NCBI GenBank assembly: GCA_910584525.1
Contig: CAJUAT010000013.1
Location: 1 to 52,233, forward strand
Direction of reading: 5' to 3'
Length of the DNA: 52,233 bases
From: an uncultured Muribaculaceae bacterium
GTDB lineage: Bacteria; Bacteroidota; Bacteroidia; Bacteroidales; Muribaculaceae
Part shown: piece after piece, positions 34,338 to 42,912 of the stretch
How the letters are laid out: every line of letters begins with the position of its first letter
Position numbering within the stretch: position 1 is the stretch's first letter
The notes under the pieces: generated by a model
The model's database searches: none
What the model was told of the DNA's origin: nothing
The model's input: only the letters and a program-made list of their open reading frames with translations
Program-made: the position numbers and the translations under genes

Positions 34338-36235
34338 CAGTCACGCTCCAGATAGGTGCTGCCGTAAAGGCCGGCACGGTAATTGTTGAGGAACTGGCGT
34401 CCTTCCTCGGGAGTTATGGCCCCGCGTTTCATGGAAGCCGTGACCCATGTCTCCAGATTGCGCACGAGCTTCTTGGGATTGTACTCCACGTAGTCGAGCA
34501 CATCGGCCACCGACTGACCGTCGATTACCTGGTCGATCTCATAGCCATCTTTGGTGAGCGAGATATGCACGGCGTTGGTATCGCCGAAAAGATTGTGGAG
34601 GTCGCCGAGGATTTCCTGGTAAGCTCCCACGAGGAATACGCCGAGATAATAAGGCTCGTTAGGCTTGATGTTGTGCACGGGGAGACAATAGCTGCTACCC
34701 TGTGGAGCCACGAAGCGGTTTATCTTGCCGTCGGAGTCGCATGTCACATCCTGGATGGTGCATTCATGAGTGGGCTTCTCGTCGAGGCGCATGATGGGCA
34801 TTATAGGGAACATCTGGTCGATTGCCCACGTGTCGGGAAGCGACTGGAAGAGAGAGAAGTTGCAGAAATACTTTTCGGGGAGCATGCGTGCAGCCTTTCG
34901 GAGCTCTTCGGGAGGATGTTTCATGGATCGTGCGAGGTCCTTGACATCGCGAGCCACCGACCAGAAGAGTTTCTCGATTCTTGCGCGGTCGCGCAGCGAG
35001 AGCAGTCCCAGGCTGAAAAGTTCCAGAGCCTCCTCTCGGATCTGCAGGGCATCGTGCCAGTCCTCGAACATACGTGCCGGGTCTATCTTGTCCCATATGT
35101 TGTAAAGCTCATGGGCAAGTTCGTGGGCGTCGGGGTCGAGGGTATCGTCGTCCTTCCATGCAGGGAGCTGAGTGGTCTCCAGAGCCTGGATCACCAGCAC
35201 GGAGTGGTGGGCGGTCAGCGAACGGCCCGACTCGGTGATGATGTTGGGGTGTTTGAGACCATTCTTCTCGCAGGCATCCACGAGCGACGACACCGAGTCG
35301 TTGACGTATTCCTGGATGCTGTAGTTCATGGAGTTCTCGCCGCTGCTCGACCGGGTGCCGTCGTAGTCGACGCCCAGGCCGCCGCCTATGTCAACGAAGT
35401 CGATGTCGAAGTCTGACTTCTGCAGCTGCACATAGAACTGCATGGCCTCGCGCAGCGCATTCTTGATGCGGCGTATCTTGGTGATCTGGCTGCCGATATG
35501 GAAATGTATCAGCTTGAGGCAATCCTTGAGCTTGTTCTTCTCCAGGAACTCGAGGGCGTCGAGGAGTTCCGACGAGTTGAGGCCGAACTTGGAGACATCG
35601 CCTCCCGACTCCTCCCATTTTCCGGAGCCGGAGCTGGAGAGCTTTATGCGTATGCCTATGGCGGGGCGCACGTCGAGGCGCCGGGCCACGTCGGCGATTA
35701 GCTTCAGCTCGTTGATTTTCTCCACCACTATGAATATGCGGCGTCCCATCTTGTGGGCCAGAAGAGCCAGCTCTATGTAATCCTCATCCTTATAACCGTT
35801 GCAGACAATGATTGACTTTTCCACAGAGTTGACGGCGAGCACGGCGTGCAGTTCAGGCTTGGAGCCGGCTTCAAGTCCTATGTCGTACTTGTTGCCGTGG
35901 CTCACGATCTCCGACACCACAGGACTCATCTGGTTGACCTTGATGGGGTATACGATATAGTTCTTGGCCTGGTATTCGTACTGTTCGGCGGCACGGTGGA
36001 AACACTCCGAGATCTTGCGGATACGGTCGTCGAGGATATCAGGGAAACGGAGGAGTACGGGAGCCTGCACGTCGCGCAGCTGGAGAGTGTCCATCACTTC
36101 CTTGATGTCGATAGCCGGGCCATTCTCCTTGGGAGTGACCTGCACATGCCCCAGGGGATTGATGGAGAAATATTTAAGTCCCCATCCGGGGATGTTGTAT
36201 AATTCGGCTGAGTCTTCTATACGCCACTTTCTCAT
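34337..36235 (-). CDS. speA: biosynthetic arginine decarboxylase
   Basis: 632 residues, the alanine-racemase-fold SpeA type. It decarboxylates arginine to agmatine, the entry to putrescine and spermidine. The PLP lysine is in YIVYPIKVNQ (Lys99), and the second-subunit active-site Cys region is in the ITESGRSLTAHHSVLV/CDSDG segments. It lies two genes downstream of the ArgC-like gene and three downstream of argR, an arrangement that suggests arginine-dependent control (inference). Twelve nt separate it from ssb. Confidence 0.95.
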   Translation of the reverse strand: MRKWRIEDSAELYNIPGWGLKYFSINPLGHVQVTPKENGPAIDIKEVMDTLQLRDVQAPVLLRFPDILDDRIRKISECFHRAAEQYEYQAKNYIVYPIKVNQMSPVVSEIVSHGNKYDIGLEAGSKPELHAVLAVNSVEKSIIVCNGYKDEDYIELALLAHKMGRRIFIVVEKINELKLIADVARRLDVRPAIGIRIKLSSSGSGKWEESGGDVSKFGLNSSELLDALEFLEKNKLKDCLKLIHFHIGSQITKIRRIKNALREAMQFYVQLQKSDFDIDFVDIGGGLGVDYDGTRSSSGENSMNYSIQEYVNDSVSSLVDACEKNGLKHPNIITESGRSLTAHHSVLVIQALETTQLPAWKDDDTLDPDAHELAHELYNIWDKIDPARMFEDWHDALQIREEALELFSLGLLSLRDRARIEKLFWSVARDVKDLARSMKHPPEELRKAARMLPEKYFCNFSLFQSLPDTWAIDQMFPIMPIMRLDEKPTHECTIQDVTCDSDGKINRFVAPQGSSYCLPVHNIKPNEPYYLGVFLVGAYQEILGDLHNLFGDTNAVHISLTKDGYEIDQVIDGQSVADVLDYVEYNPKKLVRNLETWVTASMKRGAITPEEGRQFLNNYRAGLYGSTYLERD

Positions 36236-36247
36236 TTGGTTGCAGTA

Positions 36248-36598
36248 TTATGGGACGGTATTGGTATTCTGATTTTTGTCGTTACGTCCGAGGAGTTCGA
36301 AACGTTCGACGATGATTTCGGTGATACGGCGGCGCACTTTCATGCGGTCGTCATACTCACGGGTTCTCAAGCGGCCTTCGAGATAAAGGCGCGTACCCTT
36401 GCGGATGTATTTTTCGGCAAGGGATGCTTTGTCGCCGAACATCACTATGTTGTGCCATTCGGCCACCTTCTGTGGGGGATTTCCGACAGTCTCGTCGGTG
36501 GCCAGAGAGAAAGAGGCCACGGGAAAGTCGGGCTGCGGAAAGCGGATTTCGGGGTCGCGCCCCACATATCCGAGGAGTATTACTTTATTTACAGACAT
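36248..36598 (-). CDS. ssb: single-stranded DNA-binding protein, tail-less
   Basis: 116 residues. The OB fold is clear: MSVNKVILLGYVGRDPEIR, ATDETVGN, EWHNIVMFGDKASLAEKYIRKGTRLYLEGRLRTREY. It stops at NTNTVP with no linker and no acidic DDDIPF tip, so it could coat single-stranded DNA but not recruit partners in the usual way. Small tail-less SSBs occur beside full-length ones in Bacteroidetes. ATG 36598 is chosen because the upstream extension overlaps the previous gene and is not SSB-like; it leaves one base after that gene's stop. Confidence 0.9.
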   Translation of the reverse strand: MSVNKVILLGYVGRDPEIRFPQPDFPVASFSLATDETVGNPPQKVAEWHNIVMFGDKASLAEKYIRKGTRLYLEGRLRTREYDDRMKVRRRITEIIVERFELLGRNDKNQNTNTVP

Positions 36599-36599
36599 G

Positions 36600-37547
36600 T
36601 CAGTCGGGATTGGAGTTAGAGGGGAGAGGGAGGAAGTCGATGGCCTTGAGGGCGAGGCCTGTACGTTCATGAAGGCCTGCGAGGAGGTTTAGCACGTGTA
36701 CAGCTTCGCCGGCGCCCCCGCGCATTCTGGCGTCGGCCACGGCCTCGATGTGCAGGTTGTCGCCCTCCGGCCGCGACAGCGACACCACGCATTTCTCCGT
36801 ACCCGCCACTTCCGACGGCCCAACGGCCGTGGTGATGCCGAAGGCGAAATGATGGTCGTCGTACATCTCGAAGGTGCCGGCCACTATCTCGAGCTCTATC
36901 TGCATGGGTATGTCGGTCGACATCGTTATCGAGCGACGCGTGTTCGACGGCGACAGCGTGACGGTGACTGAGGCGTTCCAGCTCATCTGTACGCCGCGCA
37001 GAATCTCCCCGATTTCCTTCTCTACGGCAGCCACATCCGTGATGTCGGCGATTGCCGCCGGCACGTCGAAGTGCAGGGTTATGTCGGCATTGGGGAGAAG
37101 GAGGTGGGAGGCGAGAGGATATAGAGCCACGAGGGCTGTAGAGGCGAGAGGCTGGGGGATACGGGCAGCGGAAGCGCCGCGTACCAGAGCCTTGCGGTTG
37201 ATTTCAGGCAGGGCGTATACGAAGTTGCCGGCATCGGCGTAAGCCTTGTCGGTGCGCGCCAGACGTATCACCTTGGCGTCGGGGAAGCGACCCAGCAGCG
37301 AGGTCGTAAGCTCGGGCAATCCATCGGCGCTGAAGTCGAGAATCATGTCGCATCGTTCCGGATTGGGATGCACCGTGCACAGCTGCGACGTCTCGCCGAT
37401 AAGGCCGTGATGCAGCGAGGTCAGTGCCACGCCCTCGTTGCCGTACGACTGTGCCCCCACAATCTCTACGTCGGGGTGCATGGCAAGGATACGTATCAGC
37501 TCGCCCGCTTCGGCTGTCTCGGCGCCAAGTATTACTGTCCGTATCAT
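36600..37547 (-). CDS. ArgC-like protein lacking the catalytic cysteine
   Basis: 315 residues resembling N-acetyl-gamma-glutamyl-phosphate reductase. GELIRILAMHPDVEIVGA, NFVYALPEINR and the C-terminal RGGAGEAVHVLNLLAGL are ArgC-like. The active-site NPGCYPT is replaced by a stretch reading IPQPLAST at 130-137, and the conserved catalytic His/RG block is also changed (TDIPMQIELEIVAGT). It is therefore unlikely to be a working reductase. It is next to argR. It could be a regulatory or structural relic, or an enzyme with new chemistry; fold assignment is good, function unknown. Confidence 0.75.
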   Translation of the reverse strand: MIRTVILGAETAEAGELIRILAMHPDVEIVGAQSYGNEGVALTSLHHGLIGETSQLCTVHPNPERCDMILDFSADGLPELTTSLLGRFPDAKVIRLARTDKAYADAGNFVYALPEINRKALVRGASAARIPQPLASTALVALYPLASHLLLPNADITLHFDVPAAIADITDVAAVEKEIGEILRGVQMSWNASVTVTLSPSNTRRSITMSTDIPMQIELEIVAGTFEMYDDHHFAFGITTAVGPSEVAGTEKCVVSLSRPEGDNLHIEAVADARMRGGAGEAVHVLNLLAGLHERTGLALKAIDFLPLPSNSNPD

Positions 37548-37559
37548 AAGAATATTCTT

Positions 37560-38045
37560 TCAGTCAACGTCAATTGGAAGGATCTGGGCGAGCACTCTCC
37601 TAACACGTTCATGCGACACACCTTCGGCGATGATTGCGAAGATGGTGTCGGAGCCGGGAATGGTGCCGATGATTTCCGGGAAGTTGTGCATGTCGATGTC
37701 ATATGCGATTCCGGCGGCATAACCGTTGCGCGTCTTTATCACGGCCACATTCTGCGAGAGCTGCAGGGATATGAAACCGCTCTGGAAATTGGCGTTGGCG
37801 TCAAACTGTCCGCGGGCTATGAGCTTGTCCTTCAGCGTGTTGGAATCAGGCATGGTATACACATAAGAGCCGCGGTCGGTAGGCACCTTGGTAGTCTTGA
37901 GCATCTTGAGGTCGCGCGAGAGGGTGGCCTGCGTCACATTATATCCATGTTCGGCAAGCATGTTGGCAAGCTCTTCCTGGCTTCCTATGCATTTTTCGCG
38001 GATGAGTTTGACCATCAGCTCTATGCGCTGTTTTCTATTTTTCAT
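37560..38045 (-). CDS. argR: arginine repressor
   Basis: 161 residues. The N-terminal winged helix contains SQEELANMLAEHGYNVTQATLSRDLKML, the canonical ArgR recognition region, and the C-terminal half carries the hexamer/arginine-binding GTIPGSDTIFAII. ArgR represses arginine biosynthesis genes when arginine is plentiful. The gene lies 12 nt upstream of an ArgC-like gene and in the same operon as speA, placing polyamine synthesis under possible arginine control. No ARG-box operator was recognised in the short gaps. Confidence 0.94.
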   Translation of the reverse strand: MKNRKQRIELMVKLIREKCIGSQEELANMLAEHGYNVTQATLSRDLKMLKTTKVPTDRGSYVYTMPDSNTLKDKLIARGQFDANANFQSGFISLQLSQNVAVIKTRNGYAAGIAYDIDMHNFPEIIGTIPGSDTIFAIIAEGVSHERVRRVLAQILPIDVD

Positions 38046-38057
38046 ATCAGTGTAAGG

Positions 38058-38726
38058 TTAGAAAGGCAATATGTCGGGGTTGTCAGAGATTTTGGAATCT
38101 CCCGGGTCATCATTATCGAGGCGTCGGTCTATCTCCTGCTTGAGACGAGCGGCGGTCTCGTAATCCTCATTGTCGGCGGCCTGCTGCATCTCGGTCTTCA
38201 GGCTGTCGATGGAGCGCAGACTCATGTCGCTGTTGAGGGAGACAGTGTCGCGATGAGGCGACGGCGTCTCTGCGATATCTTTGCGGGCTTTTGCACCGGG
38301 GTGTTCACCCGGCTCGAAACCCACCTCGTCGAGCACCTTGGCGGTGGTGTATATCGGGGCACCCACACGGATGGCGAGGGCTATGGCGTCGCTGCTCCGG
38401 GAGTCGACCACATGCCGCGAGCCGTTGTGGTCAAACACCAGTTCGGCGGCGAACACGCCGCTGGGCAGACGCCTGATGTCGACCTCTATAAGGTATATGC
38501 CGAACGACGACATGATGTTGACCATCAGGTCGTGAGTCAGCGGACGTGGAGTCACAATCTCCTGGAGCTTGCACTCTATGGCCTGGGCTTCCGGAAAGCC
38601 TATGATGATGGGGATGCGCCGGGTGCCACCGGCCTCCCGCAATATCACGGCGTACACGCCGGATTCTATCTGATTGTAGGTGATGCCTATGAGTGTCAGC
38701 AGTCTTTTGTCGTCGGAATCATTCAT
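38058..38726 (-). CDS. bifunctional nuclease-family protein with UVR motif
   Basis: 222 residues. The first 150 are the DUF151 bifunctional nuclease domain (LLTLIGITYNQIESGVYAVILREAGG, RRIPIIIGFPEAQAIE, DSRSSDAIALAIRVGAPIYT). A C-terminal UVR helix follows (LKTEMQQAADNEDYETAARLKQEIDRR, about 175-201), the short coiled coil found in UvrB and UvrC. Plant members have DNase and RNase activity; the bacterial role is unclear, though the UVR helix hints at contact with excision-repair proteins. It overlaps mnmA by 4 nt. Confidence 0.85.
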   Translation of the reverse strand: MNDSDDKRLLTLIGITYNQIESGVYAVILREAGGTRRIPIIIGFPEAQAIECKLQEIVTPRPLTHDLMVNIMSSFGIYLIEVDIRRLPSGVFAAELVFDHNGSRHVVDSRSSDAIALAIRVGAPIYTTAKVLDEVGFEPGEHPGAKARKDIAETPSPHRDTVSLNSDMSLRSIDSLKTEMQQAADNEDYETAARLKQEIDRRLDNDDPGDSKISDNPDILPF

Positions 38727-39805
38727 TGTTGCTCATTATTATGCCTGTGCCGGGCCGGTTGGGTAATGAGCCCTGAGCCGAGGCAGAGGCGTCGGTCGGG
38801 GGTATAGATCACAGCGAACTGTCCGGGGGCGATACCCTGCACATCGCTGTCGGAGAGAAGAGTCAGCGAGCCGTCGTCGTGGCGCTGAAGAGTCCCTGCG
38901 AGAAACTCGGGGGTATGTCTTGTCTTGAAGGCCACCCTGTCGATGCCCGGGTCGCCGGATATCCAGTGCATTTCCGTCAGCTCTATGTTTCGGCCGAACT
39001 GGCGTGGCGTGTCGTAGCCGTGGGAAACATATATCACATTGTCGCGGATATTCTTGCGCACCACGAACCATGGGCCGCCGCCGAGGCCGAGACCCTTGCG
39101 CTGCCCGATGGTGTAGAACCAATAACCGCGGTGAGTGCCGATCTTGCGCCCCGTCTCTATCTCTATCACGGGTCCGGGACGGGTGCCCAGATGCCGCTCT
39201 ATGAAATCGGAATAGTCTATCTTGCCGAGGAAGCAGATTCCCTGGGAGTCCTTGCGGGCGGCATTGGGGAGGGCCGCTTCGGCAGCCAGACGGCGTACCT
39301 CGCTCTTGGGCAGACGCCCTAACGGGAACATCAGATGGCTCAGCTGCGCGTAGCTTATCTGCGCCAGAAAGTCGGTCTGGTCCTTCACCGGGTCGGCGGC
39401 CGTGGCAAGATAGAGCCGCCCCTTCTCCTCAACTATGTCGGCATAGTGGCCGGTGGCTGTCTTGTCGAAGTCCTTACCCCAGCGTTCCTCGAAGTATCCG
39501 AACTTTATCAGTTTGTTGCACATCATGTCGGGATGAGGCGTGCGCCCCTCCGACACGGTCTTCAACGTATAGGCCATTACAGAGTCCCAATATTCCTCGT
39601 GCAGCGAAACCACGTTGAGCGGCAGCCCATACTTGCGCGCTATCAGCGTGCACATCTCGATGTCCTCGTCGGCGCTGCAGTCGCCCTCACCGTTGTCGTT
39701 GCCGATGCGTATGTAGAAGAGTGTCAGGTCATGACCCGCCTTGTACAGCAGGTCGGTAACTACCGCGCTGTCGACACCTCCCGATACCAATACAGCTATC
39801 TTCAT
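38723..39805 (-). CDS. mnmA: tRNA-specific 2-thiouridylase
   Basis: 360 residues. It adds sulfur to U34 of Lys, Glu and Gln tRNAs. The PP-loop is VSGGVDSAV (7-15), the nucleophile is Cys96 in HPDMMCNKLIKFG, and the persulfide Cys is in KDSQGICFLGKIDY. The segment near 38-50 (NGEGDCSADEDIEMC) carries extra cysteines often seen in Bacteroidetes MnmA. It is coupled to the nuclease-family gene by ATGA and lies 3 nt after the DoxX gene. Confidence 0.95.
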   Translation of the reverse strand: MKIAVLVSGGVDSAVVTDLLYKAGHDLTLFYIRIGNDNGEGDCSADEDIEMCTLIARKYGLPLNVVSLHEEYWDSVMAYTLKTVSEGRTPHPDMMCNKLIKFGYFEERWGKDFDKTATGHYADIVEEKGRLYLATAADPVKDQTDFLAQISYAQLSHLMFPLGRLPKSEVRRLAAEAALPNAARKDSQGICFLGKIDYSDFIERHLGTRPGPVIEIETGRKIGTHRGYWFYTIGQRKGLGLGGGPWFVVRKNIRDNVIYVSHGYDTPRQFGRNIELTEMHWISGDPGIDRVAFKTRHTPEFLAGTLQRHDDGSLTLLSDSDVQGIAPGQFAVIYTPDRRLCLGSGLITQPARHRHNNEQQ

Positions 39806-39808
39806 CTC

Positions 39809-40303
39809 TTATACCTCCTCAAGCTCTTGCTCACTCTTGTCTTCCTTGTGAAGCAGATAGAGCGACAGGAAATAGTCGACGCTTATCTTGCCCGGACCTA
39901 CGGTGAGGATAAAGAAATATATTCCCAGGAACATTATGGGGAGGTATCCCGGCATTTCCCATGTGAGCATATAGCTCGGGATGCCCACCACATAATGCAG
40001 CAGATGATATTCCGCGAGTATCATGGCTATGAAAGGGGGTATTGTCATGATGCGGGTGCAGAATCCCAGCATGATGAAGAGCGAGCACCCTATTTCAATT
40101 GCAATCATCACGGATAGAGAGGTGGCGGAGTCCATTCCGAGCACAGGCGGGAACGTGGAGCTGATCGCCGGGTAGGCGTAAAGCTGGCGGATGCCGAACT
40201 GCATGAGCATTATACCCACGAAGAGACGCAGGAAGAGGCGTCCGAGGTTGGTGTAGCTGTAGCCGGTGGTGCGTATATATATTGTCTTGAGGATATTCGA
40301 CAT
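39809..40303 (-). CDS. DoxX-family membrane protein
   Basis: 164 residues with four membrane segments (about 20-40, 60-85, 85-105, 115-140). GRLFLRLFVGIMLMQFGIRQL is the family start. DoxX proteins are small inner-membrane proteins linked to thiosulfate:quinone oxidoreductase in archaea and to thiol/redox stress in some bacteria; the function here is unknown. It is flanked by a thioredoxin-like exported protein and mnmA, a sulfur-transfer enzyme, which is suggestive only. Confidence 0.8.
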   Translation of the reverse strand: MSNILKTIYIRTTGYSYTNLGRLFLRLFVGIMLMQFGIRQLYAYPAISSTFPPVLGMDSATSLSVMIAIEIGCSLFIMLGFCTRIMTIPPFIAMILAEYHLLHYVVGIPSYMLTWEMPGYLPIMFLGIYFFILTVGPGKISVDYFLSLYLLHKEDKSEQELEEV

Positions 40304-40313
40304 AACGGGGATG

Positions 40314-41252
40314 TTATTTGCTGTTGTTGTCGGCCTTTGCGGCGGCGGCGGCCAGGTTCATGGCCTGCCGGTAGGGGATGTTCTTGGCAAGAATCTTCCC
40401 TTCGCGGCCTATGACGTAGATCGAGGGAGTGGAGCGCATGTCGTATATATCGGAAACAGTATCGGATGCGCCCACATGCCATTTTGGCGAGAACCCGGCG
40501 AGCTGTGTCTGCCACCCCTCGTCGGGGTCGGGGATGATGAAGAGCACGTTCACGATGCCACGGTCCACAAGGTCGGTGAATGTGACGTCGGTCTCCATGC
40601 GCAGTTTGGCCATGCGGCAGTCGTCGCATTCCGGGTCGCCGAACTCTATGATTGTTATGACGCCGTCGGGACGGTAGTCGGCGGGATTGCCGGTGGGGGA
40701 GGTGTAGCGGAAGGGCATGGCCTGCTTCCCTTCAAGGGAATTGGCTATCAGCTGACGCTGCCGGCGGTAACGTTCCTTGCGGGTGGCGGGCACCTTCTTG
40801 GCGGCCAGCAGATTGTCGACGAACCGCAGGTAAAGCTCGTCAGACCAGAAGATGGCCCGGGGTCCGTAGAGGTTCTCTTCGGCGGCTCGCGTGAACTGCA
40901 TGGTCAGCACCGGATTCTTCTGCAGCTTCTTGAAAAGGTTGTCGACGGCTTTCATGCTTACCGACTTGTCGGCCCAGCGCATAGGCGAGGCGAAAACCAT
41001 GAAGGCGTCGTTGAGCGCGTTCTGGTCGACGGCGCGCTTGCTCTTGAAATCCATCGGCTCCCAGAAGTGCGTCACCAGGTATTCCGACTTTCCCACGAGC
41101 GTGGATATCGAGTCGGGAGCCACCGGATATTCGAAGAGAGGGTCGATATAGATCGTTTCATCGGCGGGGCGGCTCTGAGGCATGGCCATAGCCGACAGCG
41201 ATGCCGTCAGTGCCAGCATTGCCGATGTGATGTATCTTGCTGATGATTTCAT
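40314..41252 (-). CDS. exported DUF5106/thioredoxin-like protein
   Basis: 312 residues. A signal peptide (MKSSARYITSAMLALTASLSA, cut near 23) is followed by a DUF5106-type helical domain to about 190, containing VTHFWEPMDFKSKRAVDQN, and a thioredoxin-like domain with a CDDC active site in FGDPECDDCRMAKLRME and a cis-proline region STPSIYVIGREGKIL. It is probably a periplasmic thiol-disulfide protein of the TlpA/AhpC type common in Bacteroidetes. It overlaps the SGNH gene upstream by 4 nt. Confidence 0.85.
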   Translation of the reverse strand: MKSSARYITSAMLALTASLSAMAMPQSRPADETIYIDPLFEYPVAPDSISTLVGKSEYLVTHFWEPMDFKSKRAVDQNALNDAFMVFASPMRWADKSVSMKAVDNLFKKLQKNPVLTMQFTRAAEENLYGPRAIFWSDELYLRFVDNLLAAKKVPATRKERYRRQRQLIANSLEGKQAMPFRYTSPTGNPADYRPDGVITIIEFGDPECDDCRMAKLRMETDVTFTDLVDRGIVNVLFIIPDPDEGWQTQLAGFSPKWHVGASDTVSDIYDMRSTPSIYVIGREGKILAKNIPYRQAMNLAAAAAKADNNSK

Positions 41253-41935
41253 CTGTTCATTGTTTTAGGCTCTACGAAAGGTTTCAGGGCCTTTGTCCAA
41301 GCGCGGTATCCGGCGCCGTTGAGATGGAGGCCGTCGTTGGTGTACTGACGGTTAAGCTTTTTGCCGTCGGAGCTGAGAGCGGGCCAGAGGTCAATGTATT
41401 CGGCGCCGTTGTCGGCGGCGATGGTGCGCAGCCTGCCGTTGAGACCGGTGATCACGCTCTCCTTGCCCGCAAGATTCCGATACCGCCGGAAGTCGTTGTT
41501 GACGGGCATCACCGACTGTATGTACAGCCGTGTGCCGGGCGACTGGCTGCGTATCTTTTTCACAAGGCGGTCGTAGCGGCGGCTCAGTTCGGCAACGCTG
41601 TGGCCGTGCGACACATCGTTGATGCCTATCAGCAGGAAAATCTTTGCCGGGTGTCCGGCTGTGACCTGCGACAGGCGCTTCTCCACGCCCGTGATAACAT
41701 CGCTGCGTATGCCGCGGTTCTTGATGTTGGGCATCTCGAAGAGTTCGTTGAACTCGCCGCCGTCGGTGATGCTGTTGCCGAGGAAGACTATGTCGTTCTC
41801 GTGCACGGGGAGCACATCGAAGAGACTCGTCTTCTGGTCCCAGTATTCGTCGGCATCGACGCCGCAGGGTGCTACGGCTCCCATCATGAGGAGGCCGCCG
41901 AGCAGCAGACCGCGTAACGGATTGAGGATATTCAT
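41249..41935 (-). CDS. exported SGNH/GDSL esterase
   Basis: 228 residues. The N-terminus has a hydrophobic segment (LRGLLLGGLLMMGAVA) acting as a signal peptide. The four SGNH blocks are visible: FLGNSITDGG (Ser), RGIRSDV (Gly), IGINDVSHG (Asn) and NDGLHLNGAGY (Asp/His). Such enzymes deacetylate sugars, for example sialic acid or peptidoglycan. The gene lies between a sugar kinase-like ATPase (4-nt overlap) and a periplasmic thiol protein, so an amino-sugar salvage role is plausible but unproven. Confidence 0.85.
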   Translation of the reverse strand: MNILNPLRGLLLGGLLMMGAVAPCGVDADEYWDQKTSLFDVLPVHENDIVFLGNSITDGGEFNELFEMPNIKNRGIRSDVITGVEKRLSQVTAGHPAKIFLLIGINDVSHGHSVAELSRRYDRLVKKIRSQSPGTRLYIQSVMPVNNDFRRYRNLAGKESVITGLNGRLRTIAADNGAEYIDLWPALSSDGKKLNRQYTNDGLHLNGAGYRAWTKALKPFVEPKTMNR

Positions 41936-42783
41936 GATAACGATGTATGATATTCTATAAGACCATCCATAGGGCTTTTGGTGATGCGTGCCACGTCAAT
42001 GCCCTGTTTGCCGGCCGCTTCCCTGAGGATGTCGGCGAACACATAGGCTATCGAGCCGGTGAAACCTGTCTCTGTGGAGCGGACTCCGGGGTACATCAGC
42101 ACGTTGCGGGTGAGGAAGAGGGTAAGCTCCTGGCGTACCAGCGAATATACATACGGATTCCATATGTTTTCGCTGAGGAAGGGCACCAGAGAGGCGAGGA
42201 ATCTGTTGGGATTCGGAGAGCGGTAAATTTTGTCGAGGATTTCGGGGAGGGTCAGATTGTAGGCGCTGAGGAATTTCTCCTTGACGAGAGCGGGGATCTG
42301 ACCTTTGAAAGCGTCGCTTACGAGGCGTTTGCCGAGGGTGGCACCGGAGCCTTCGTCGCCGAGGATAAAACCGAGGGAGGGCACATTATGGGTTATTACG
42401 GAGCCGTTGTACAGGCCGGAATTTGAGCCTGTGCCGAGTATGCAAGCGATACCGGGGTTGTTGCCGAACAGCGATCTTGCGGCGGCGAGCAGATCGGTGG
42501 TGACCATGGCGTCGGCGCCGGGGAAAGCGGCGCGGAGCGCTTCCTCAGTCTTGCGGCATATCGCCGGCGTGGCGCAGCCGGCTCCATAATAATATATGGT
42601 GTCGATGTCGGAAGGGTCGCCCATGGCGACGGCATGGCCACGGAAGCTCTCCGCCATGGATGCCCCGTCGCTCAGCAGCGCGTTCAGACCCTCCGTACTG
42701 TAACGCCGCACTTTCCCTTCACTGTCGGTCAATGCCCAGTCTATCTTCGTTGACCCGGCATCCGCTATCAGTATATTCTTCAT
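41932..42783 (-). CDS. BadF/BadG/BcrA/BcrD-type ATPase, GlcNAc kinase-like
   Basis: 283 residues of the actin-like ATPase/sugar kinase fold. ILIADAGSTKIDWALTD is the phosphate-1 loop, CILGTGSNSGLYNG the phosphate-2/adenosine region, and LGDEGSGATLGKR the sugar-site block typical of N-acetylglucosamine kinases. It probably phosphorylates an amino sugar such as GlcNAc; the activator-of-dehydratase alternative usually shows Fe-S cysteines, which are missing here. First gene of the long minus operon, directly behind a perfect promoter. Confidence 0.85.
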   Translation of the reverse strand: MKNILIADAGSTKIDWALTDSEGKVRRYSTEGLNALLSDGASMAESFRGHAVAMGDPSDIDTIYYYGAGCATPAICRKTEEALRAAFPGADAMVTTDLLAAARSLFGNNPGIACILGTGSNSGLYNGSVITHNVPSLGFILGDEGSGATLGKRLVSDAFKGQIPALVKEKFLSAYNLTLPEILDKIYRSPNPNRFLASLVPFLSENIWNPYVYSLVRQELTLFLTRNVLMYPGVRSTETGFTGSIAYVFADILREAAGKQGIDVARITKSPMDGLIEYHTSLS

Positions 42784-42797
42784 AACTTTATAACGTA

Positions 42798-42829
42798 CAA
42801 AGTTAAATATTTTTCATTATTTATGCAAA
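42798..42829 (-). promoter_or_regulatory. promoter of the 13-gene minus-strand operon
   Basis: On the minus strand TTTG (42826-42829) and TAACTTTG (42798-42805) are 20 nt apart, an exact consensus fit, ending 14 nt before the kinase-like gene. Gaps between the next thirteen genes are all under 50 nt and no second promoter of this quality was seen among them. Confidence 0.7.
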
Positions 42830-42839
42830 ATAAAAAACA

Positions 42840-42862
42840 TCCCGCTTCGTGAAGGAGCGGGA
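42840..42862 (-). terminator. intrinsic terminator of the LRR gene
   Basis: Read on the minus strand, TCCCGCT pairs with AGCGGGA (plus 42856-42862 with 42840-42846) and is followed by TTTTTTATTTT (plus 42827-42837). It overlaps the -33 side of the next operon's promoter, so termination and initiation are only a few bases apart. Confidence 0.8.
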
Positions 42863-42912
42863 CGCGTGGTATATATTAAACTTAAATCACTCTGTTGTAG
42901 GGGATTGCGCGA

